Assembly: GCA_016801845.1 (NCBI GenBank)
Contig: CM028922.1
Location: 10,565,001 to 10,629,000, forward strand
DNA: 64,000 nt
DNA from: Polydactylus sextarius
Taxonomy: Eukaryota > Chordata > Actinopteri > Polynemidae
Direction of reading: 5' to 3'
A model generated the notes under the pieces. It was not told the DNA's origin. It ran no database searches and saw nothing but the letters and a program-made list of their open reading frames with translations. A program made the position numbers and the translations under genes. Of the stretch, positions 58,136-64,000 are shown piece by piece. The number at the start of each line of letters is the position of its first letter. The stretch's first letter is position 1.

Positions 58136-60369
58136 GACCCAATCGATTCAATAATTTTAATTTTAACAATTTAATTGGCAATGGTATTGACATATAGCAG
58201 ACATTTACTGATAATATTAAATATCACAAGATTTAAAGTTTTTAGACCTACATTAATTTGACTCCTCTTCTCTGGTCCAGCATACTGAGGCTAACCCTTA
58301 AAGTTTAAAGATGCAGACCATATCTTAGGGGCAACGAGTTGTTACACTTGTTACCATTGCATCACTTTCCTGTGGAGATCGGAAATGAATGAGGAAAATT
58401 GTTAGATCGCCTGTGTAGAGTGTCATCAGCTCAGTCAGAGTGTCTACTCCATCAATGTCATTGTTGTTTACTATTCTGCTGCATTGCGTCTTAGTTATGT
58501 GCAGACCTCCACTGTGTAAGACACACGCTGTGTCTCCCATTGGATACTTAAGTCAGGGCGAATACTGATGTAGTGTATGAATTGTAATAGGCTAGTGTTG
58601 AGTTGAGTACTGCCATTCGCCTCTGGAAATGACAAATGAGTGTCGCTGCTTTGCTCCTTGGATTGGTCACATGATGTGAAAATCTTTCTACTATGAGTGT
58701 TGTGTAACATAGTGATTGTTTAATGTCAAAAGTCTACAGTGCATTTCACACTCAGCTTTTTGACCATTTCCTCATAGTCATATGGAAGTTGGGATACAGC
58801 AACAGTACCATCATCTCGAAGCAAGTGAGAAAAATATGTATGCTTTTAGTTCCAGCTGCAACAGAGTAATGTGTTTTATCAATACCCCAAAACTCCAATC
58901 ACTGTTCGCAGGAGGAACTGAGGCAAAGGTCACATTTCCCAGTGCATAAAAAAACACCTCAATAATAAACCCCAGTTCGTAACACACAATGTCAGATAAA
59001 GTTGTCTTTGATGTGAAACAGAGCTGCTGCCAGTTTAATTTGAGGCAGTGGGGGGTTTCTTTCCTCAAATTTACTCGCAGATCTTTGTCGTTCTTCTGTC
59101 ACACACCTGCTAAAACGTCAGATCAATCTCAGCATTGGTGTCAGAGCTAAATCACTGGTGTTCACAGTAATTTGGCTTTGCATCAACACATCCCCTGTGC
59201 AATGTATTCAGCATTTTATCAAATCTGTGGCTCTTTTACAGGGTAGTATACCTTGTGCCCCAATTTAGAATGCTTGTTAAACTGAGGACCAGCTCTTTGT
59301 TTGAAGTGTGTAGTTATAGACTGCGATTTTTATACTTGCCAGCATATCAGCAACAATTTTTTTGATTTTACAGAACCAGCTCTCTGACAGGTTGATATAG
59401 TCTTGGCTGTATATATTTAAAGGTCTTGGCTAAATAACACTGTGTATCGTACTATCACTCTGTCAGGCCTACTATATTGCAGGCATGGTATTTTCATATT
59501 TATTGAAAGAGTACAGCATTTACAGCATCTTTTTTGCATTCATTTATCAGTGCAGTAGATGTTTTCTGTAACTGTAAATGTGTCGAAACCCAAAGGGAAA
59601 TTTGCATCACTGAACCTGTATATCAACAGCAATTAAATTTGATTGGACTCACATATATTATATAAAATACTTTTGCGTGCATGGTACATGATAAGCATTA
59701 CACGTAGTACTCAGGGACATTGCCATTATTTAAACTGGTTTAACTGAAAATGTGTTGGAACAATTATCTTGCAGTTGATAAATGATTACATTAGAGCAGA
59801 CAATGACCCTGGTCTCAACTGTGATTTTGTCATTGCTTAAAATAGCTGATTAAAACACACATTTTTCCAATAACACAAGGATAAAGTTATTTATGATACA
59901 ACATTTCTTATCTAATTTGTAGGTGCTTTCAAGAGCAGAGTCTCTTGTATAGGAATATCTGGTGCCAGTGCACAAAGTGGAAGGCAAAATTGAGGCTACT
60001 CAGCTCCATAATAGGAGAGAAGAAAAAAACATTTTTCCTATCTACTTTTTTTTTTCTTTTAAATAAAATCCCTATTATGCCAAGGGGGAGCATCTCTGCT
60101 GATTTTCTACTGTACCAGACATCACAAATCACTTTCTGCTCTGCCAGAATGACTCATTAGAGTTGACTCTTGTGAGCTGGGTTAAATCTCAGACACTGGT
60201 TATTTGAATTAACCGAAGAATATCATTGAATTATACATTTTGGGCTGGTTATTCTCTTTTATTTTGGTGCCATTGTTGGGTTAGCTACATAATTTAGATT
60301 GAAAAGCAATATGTGGCTTTATTTGTTGTTCAATTACTTGGACTTATTAAAAGTTTGGTATATATCGGT
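58136..60369. other. Noncoding DNA, no gene seen
   Basis: No exon recognised. The end of 59480-59650 (AATTAAATTTGATTGG) vaguely resembles a LINE tail, but there is no coding text upstream. T-runs lie near 60048-60058. Confidence 0.5.
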
Positions 60370-60870
60370 ATACAGGTTCAAGGAAGGAAAACCAGTGAAC
60401 CAGCAACCGAGTCATGGCTGGTCAAGGCTCATCAATGCACTTAGGGAACAAAGGCTTTGTGCAATGTTCTTGTAGGAAACCTTTTCAATTTACATGGATG
60501 TTACTTTTAATGTATCCACTTAAACATTGTTGCAGACTAAGTGCATCCATTCGTGGAAACAGTAGTTCCTAATGGCAGTGGTTGCTTTCAGTAGGACAAT
60601 GCTCCTGTCACAATGCAAAAAGGGTTCAGGAATGCTTATTTTAGGAACACAACAATGAGTTTAAGGAGTTGTTATTAAATTCCCCAGATCTCAATCCTCA
60701 ATCTCTGTGGGATTTTCTAGAAAACAAGTCCAATCCATAGAAGCCTCACCTCACAACTTACAGGACTTAAAGGATCTGCCATCTTGCTGCCAAATACCAC
60801 AGCGGTGGTAGTGAAGTTTGATGAAGTCCATGCCTCAACAGGTCAGGTCAGCAAACGTCTAAAAATGTTG
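60370..60870 (+). mobile_element. Tc1-like transposase remnant, family 1 copy 2
   Basis: Same family as 4161-5025 but in plus orientation. It begins with a DNA-binding-domain linker remnant (AGTCATGGCTGGTCAAGGC), then jumps over a deletion at about 60456 to the catalytic part. At 60574-60600 it reads GSGCFQ, a TAG, then DNAP, so the second catalytic block holds an in-frame stop. At 60678-60728, after a frame change, it reads NSPDLNPQSLWDFLENK. Here the aspartate of SPDLNP is kept. Terminal repeats are not seen. Confidence 0.87.
60678..60728 (+). pseudogene. Tc1-like transposase SPDLNP motif fragment
   Basis: NSPDLNPQSLWDFLENK corresponds to SPDLNPIEHLWDVL.., the third conserved block of the Tc1 DDE domain. 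The frame ends at a TAG a few codons on, and upstream blocks are in another frame. It is inactive. Confidence 0.85.
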
Positions 60871-61052
60871 AAGGATCTCAACTGTTTCTTTTTGAGTAAA
60901 CAACATGTGGTGCTTTTTACCCAAAAAATGACAGCATATTGTGGCTAAGATAAGTCCAACTGAAATAATTTTGTAAAGAGGGAATGGTTATAAAGAACTT
61001 GGTGTTTGTGTCTTTATGGCATTTAATAATATGTATACAGTCTGTTAATTGT
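60871..61052. other. Noncoding DNA, no gene seen
   Basis: Short ordinary interval between the Tc1-like remnant and the SINE. Nothing recognised. Confidence 0.5.
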
Positions 61053-61190
61053 GTAGGGTGACCTGGTGGCATTGTGGTTAGAGCTGTTGCCTGTAGGCCC
61101 TGGGTTTGATTCCTGGTGCTGACCTAAGCTCTTTCTGTGTGAATGGTTGTCTGTTTCTGTGTTAGCCCTGCTATAACCAAATGACTGGTA
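61053..61190 (+). mobile_element. tRNA-like fish SINE, internally deleted
   Basis: GGGTGACCTGGTGGCATTGTGGTTAGAGCTGTTGCC followed by a box-B-like GGTTTGATTCC (61103-61113) is the head of a very common fish SINE-like repeat. Its tail words GTGAATGGTTGTCTGTTTCTGTGTTAGCCCTGCTATAA follow at once. The middle (the GTTTGCATG...CAGTCCAAAGACATG segment) is missing. It would be transcribed by RNA polymerase III if active. Confidence 0.75.
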
Positions 61191-62946
61191 TCCAGAGTTA
61201 TTTGTGTTTTACATGCATTGACTTTTGTGCATTTATTTAGGTATTTAATTGCTGAGTTCAATGTATTTAGCTGTCGCAAATTAGCATAGGCTGTAAATGC
61301 TTTTTAGGCAACATCAAGATAAGCGCTATACTCAAAAACTCCTTCTTACAAAAACATGAATAAAGTAAATGTCATGTTTCCTTCACTCTGTCACTCTGTC
61401 AAATTTTATCATAGAAAAACATTGAAGGAAAGCACCATTATATCTTTCTTGATTGAGACTTTTTTCGGGCTGAGACACAGCTCATTCTGTCTTCCTTCTA
61501 TCTCTGAACAAGCTAGTTGAGTATTTTTCTCTTCAGGAAACTACATGGGAAGGATTCTGTTACGGTGAGCACAGGCTTCATTTTCTGAGGAGCTTAAGGA
61601 TGATAGTGCTAATAAGTTCCTTGGCTCTTGTTTATCAGTGCTGTCCACGAATGTCTACATAATCACAATGTCATTTCATTGGTGCGACAATAGCACCAGT
61701 AGTTAATACTTAACACAGCACATTTTAGATTTGTAGCGTTCAGGCTTTGGGGGACATCTCTGAAGGATGTTGCTGTCCTGCAGGCGTTGTACCATCTCTT
61801 AGACACTAATTGCACCCATTTTCGCTGGACATGTTCCCATTGCTGTCCCTCCAGATAGAGCGGTTTTATGTTTCTCTTTGGCTTGAGACAGATTCTCTAG
61901 TGAAGGCATAGTTAGGGTGAAGGATGAGAGAGAAAAGAAAGAAAAGAAGAAAGAAACGTAGGAATCTTTAACTGAAAAATCTTAAAATTAGATTTTCTTT
62001 AATGATGTAAGTTGAAAATTTCTATTCCTGGAACCTGGCCATCAAAATGTACCAACACTGCAGCTGTGCAGTGTTAAGCCAGTAATTCTTCTACTAGGTC
62101 ATGAACTATTATTTTCCTTAACAGCTTTAGCTCCATATGGAAACTACTTTTGCTGTCCTAACTTTTGAATTCATGCTAATGTAATGCAATGCAATGTTTA
62201 TAGTAGTAGTAGTGAACAAAAACACATTCTAATTTTAATGCAGGAAATCAGTGTTACCCATGCAATAGCAGTCATGACAAAGCGACCAGCTACAACATCA
62301 TAAAAAAAATTCTCATTCAGTATCTGGCAACAAGCGGTGACAGTCACAATTCATAAACTCCAGCAGCAGCTACAATGTCCTCATCAAAATGTTCTTGAGA
62401 AAAACACTGACGTGTCTCATCTCTCTCATCTCAAGTTTTAAAAAATGGGTCTATATGTATCTGTGTAAATGAGATCTGCAAAGGCACCAAATCCTAATTA
62501 TACTCACTGTGTGGTTTACAGCTCACACTCTTAAATTCCTTAGAATTATCCACCTCCTCTCAAGCAAATCTGATCTCACATAATTCAGCCTAATTTAAAT
62601 TATTCAGTGTGGTTAATTGGGGCCAAGAAATGTTGAAATCTGTTATTGGTCTGGGGCTATGTATAAAGGTAGTGATAGCTAAATGTAGAGACATCAAAGC
62701 TCAACCACCCCCTAAAAAAATTGACCAAAATAAATAAATAGTAATATATATTATTTGCATTGATTTGGGCTGTATGGTGCCTCTCTTTCCCCAACAGAGT
62801 TTACAGCCTGTAGACAGAATCTTTGTGGCTGTGGAAAATACTGTACAATAAATTGCACATTAGTGATGCCTTCCAAAATCCTTCCTCTGTGAACCACATA
62901 ACGAGGTACTCCGAGTTCAGCTGAGACAAACCAGCTTTTTCAATTT
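61191..62946. other. Noncoding DNA, no gene seen
   Basis: AT-rich sequence with a GA/AAAG purine tract at 61925-61957. No exon or element recognised. Confidence 0.5.
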
Positions 62947-62966
62947 TTATTTATTTATTTATTTTT
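62947..62966. repeat. (ATTT)n microsatellite
   Basis: About five ATTT units. Simple sequence. Confidence 0.8.
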
Positions 62967-63499
62967 GTCTTGAATCTGGATCATAACCTGCCTTGCTGAT
63001 GATTTCATGCAGCTCTTTTCTCCTCTTTGCTCACTGAGGTGTTTGACGATGTGATGTGCACTCTGAGAAGTGAAGGCTGCCGGCCTTTTTTTGATGTCAG
63101 GGAGATGCTGGTGTGTGGAGGTGCATAGCAGAGCAGCATCTGAATTCACAAAGGCAGCTCACTGTGTAGGGGCACATGGATGGTGGCCCATGTACCCTTT
63201 GGTCATGAAATTTCCTTTTCAAAAATGCATGTTATGAAACAAATAGTATGGGGTCACTGCCAAAAATTATTTCCTGTGATTGTGCATTGTTTCTGTGATT
63301 ATGCACCACTTATCCATTATTTTTTCCTTTTTAAATATGTGTTCATGAAAAGAAAGTGGAATGACTAAACAATGTACGGATTGATGGCTGACCCTGCAAT
63401 TATTGTCTTTTGTTTCTGGCAAGAAGAACAGAGACATACTTCTTCTTGATGGTGGATTTCCATTTATCCACTTATCCATCCAAAGAAACATCTTAACTT
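62967..63499. other. Noncoding DNA, no gene seen
   Basis: Mixed-composition sequence. Frames on both strands (62955-63149, 63180-63368, 63267-63491) have no known domain. Confidence 0.5.
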
Positions 63500-63560
63500 C
63501 TTCCAGTGTTCATGATCCCCTGAGGATGACAACTAGAATAATTCTCTTGTGAAGGTATTT
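63500..63560 (-). repeat. Repeat A, fragment 5 (reverse orientation)
   Basis: TGTTCATGATCCCCTGAGGATGACAACTAGAATAA is the complement of the TCATCCTCTGGGGACCATGAATG core of repeat A, with small changes. Confidence 0.45.
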
Positions 63561-64000
63561 TTCCTTCTCTTTTAAGCTAAGCTAGTATCAACCAGTGTGT
63601 CCTCAGGTCACACACAGGTCACTTACTTAAAGCACAGTACATCTGGCTTTAGCTGTCTGATCGAGTTCAGCTAGCTCATTCCCCAGTGGCAGTTTCCTTA
63701 GCAACCAAGGTCGTTATACAGACCCTATGCATAGCAGGGTATGATGAGTTAGGTAGCCCTGACAAACAGTGACACGCTCTCTCTGTTTCTTGGGGTCACT
63801 TAGAACCTAAAGTATTGGGATACAAAACATGAGTTAGGTAACATAGTTACACAGTTTCATGATTTCATTGTTCCAAGGATGTGGTTCATGGCATGTAGCA
63901 AGTTTGATGTGACATGGGGTTAAATACAATTCAAAAACCTATTCCCTCAGAACAGGTTTTTGCACAGTATTACACAGTATCTACTCTTAGTGATACCTTT
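63561..64000. other. Noncoding DNA, no gene seen
   Basis: Ordinary sequence to the end of the window. No exon or element recognised. Confidence 0.5.

Noticed and set aside
58740..59160. Sequence vaguely resembling a fish repeat
   Set aside because: I could not recall a family or find a second copy in the window.
59480..59650. Possible LINE 3' tail
   Set aside because: Only the final AT-rich words are suggestive and no coding text lies upstream.
1..64000. CRISPR array, phage, endogenous retrovirus or bacterial operon
   Set aside because: No spaced direct repeats, no retroviral gag/pol/env text or paired long terminal repeats, and no dense coding seen. The repeats present are those of a fish nuclear genome.

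Overview
The window looks like 64 kb of a teleost fish nuclear genome, probably a spiny-rayed (percomorph) species. It is AT-rich and CpG-poor, full of microsatellites and poly-A/T tracts. It also carries decayed copies of elements typical of fish: several Tc1-like transposons, hAT-like and other non-autonomous DNA elements, 5'-truncated LINEs and tRNA-like SINEs. I could not recognise a host protein-coding exon, tRNA, rRNA, CRISPR array or any prokaryotic or viral gene system. The open reading frames are short (the longest, 146 codons at 24227-24667, resembles nothing I know) and are as expected by chance in AT-rich DNA. The stretch is best read as a gene desert or the inside of a very large intron.

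Layout. 1-4.1 kb: noncoding DNA with TG and CTA/AAT microsatellites. 4.16-5.03 kb: a Tc1-like element with internal deletions. 7.49-7.95 kb: a short hAT-like element with an 8-bp target duplication. 9.0-10.3 kb: two copies of a common fish dispersed repeat, called repeat A here. 14.55-15.41 kb: a second Tc1-like element of another family. 15.97 kb: a strong G-quadruplex motif. 16.7-17.7 kb: a LINE remnant with endonuclease and reverse-transcriptase fragments. 20.3-20.8 kb: a hairpin and a third Tc1-like fragment. 25.4-25.8 kb: a second hAT-like short element. 29.0-29.6 kb: repeat A, a SINE and a (TA)22(CA)15 tract. 31.48-31.85 kb: an unusual nested inverted-repeat structure. 33.6 kb: a Tc1-like fragment. 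36.4 kb: another copy of repeat A. 45.5-45.9 kb: a reverse-strand LINE remnant. 48.9-49.7 kb: a Harbinger-like end, a double hairpin and repeat A. 50.4-50.8 kb: a 440-bp purine-rich strand. 51.2 kb: a third LINE lineage. 51.75-52.31 kb: a short element with TA target duplication. 57.8-58.1 kb: a second copy of the 16.7-kb LINE family. 60.4-60.9 kb: a second copy of the first Tc1 family. 61.05-61.19 kb: a SINE.

Between the repeats lie low-repeat stretches rich in homeodomain, forkhead and SOX-like words. These read like conserved noncoding elements, but only a cross-species alignment could show it. All recognisable transposon coding sequence is broken by stops, frameshifts or deletions, so no element here should be autonomous. 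I found no convincing new biological system. The most unusual object is the inverted-repeat cluster at 31.48-31.85 kb.
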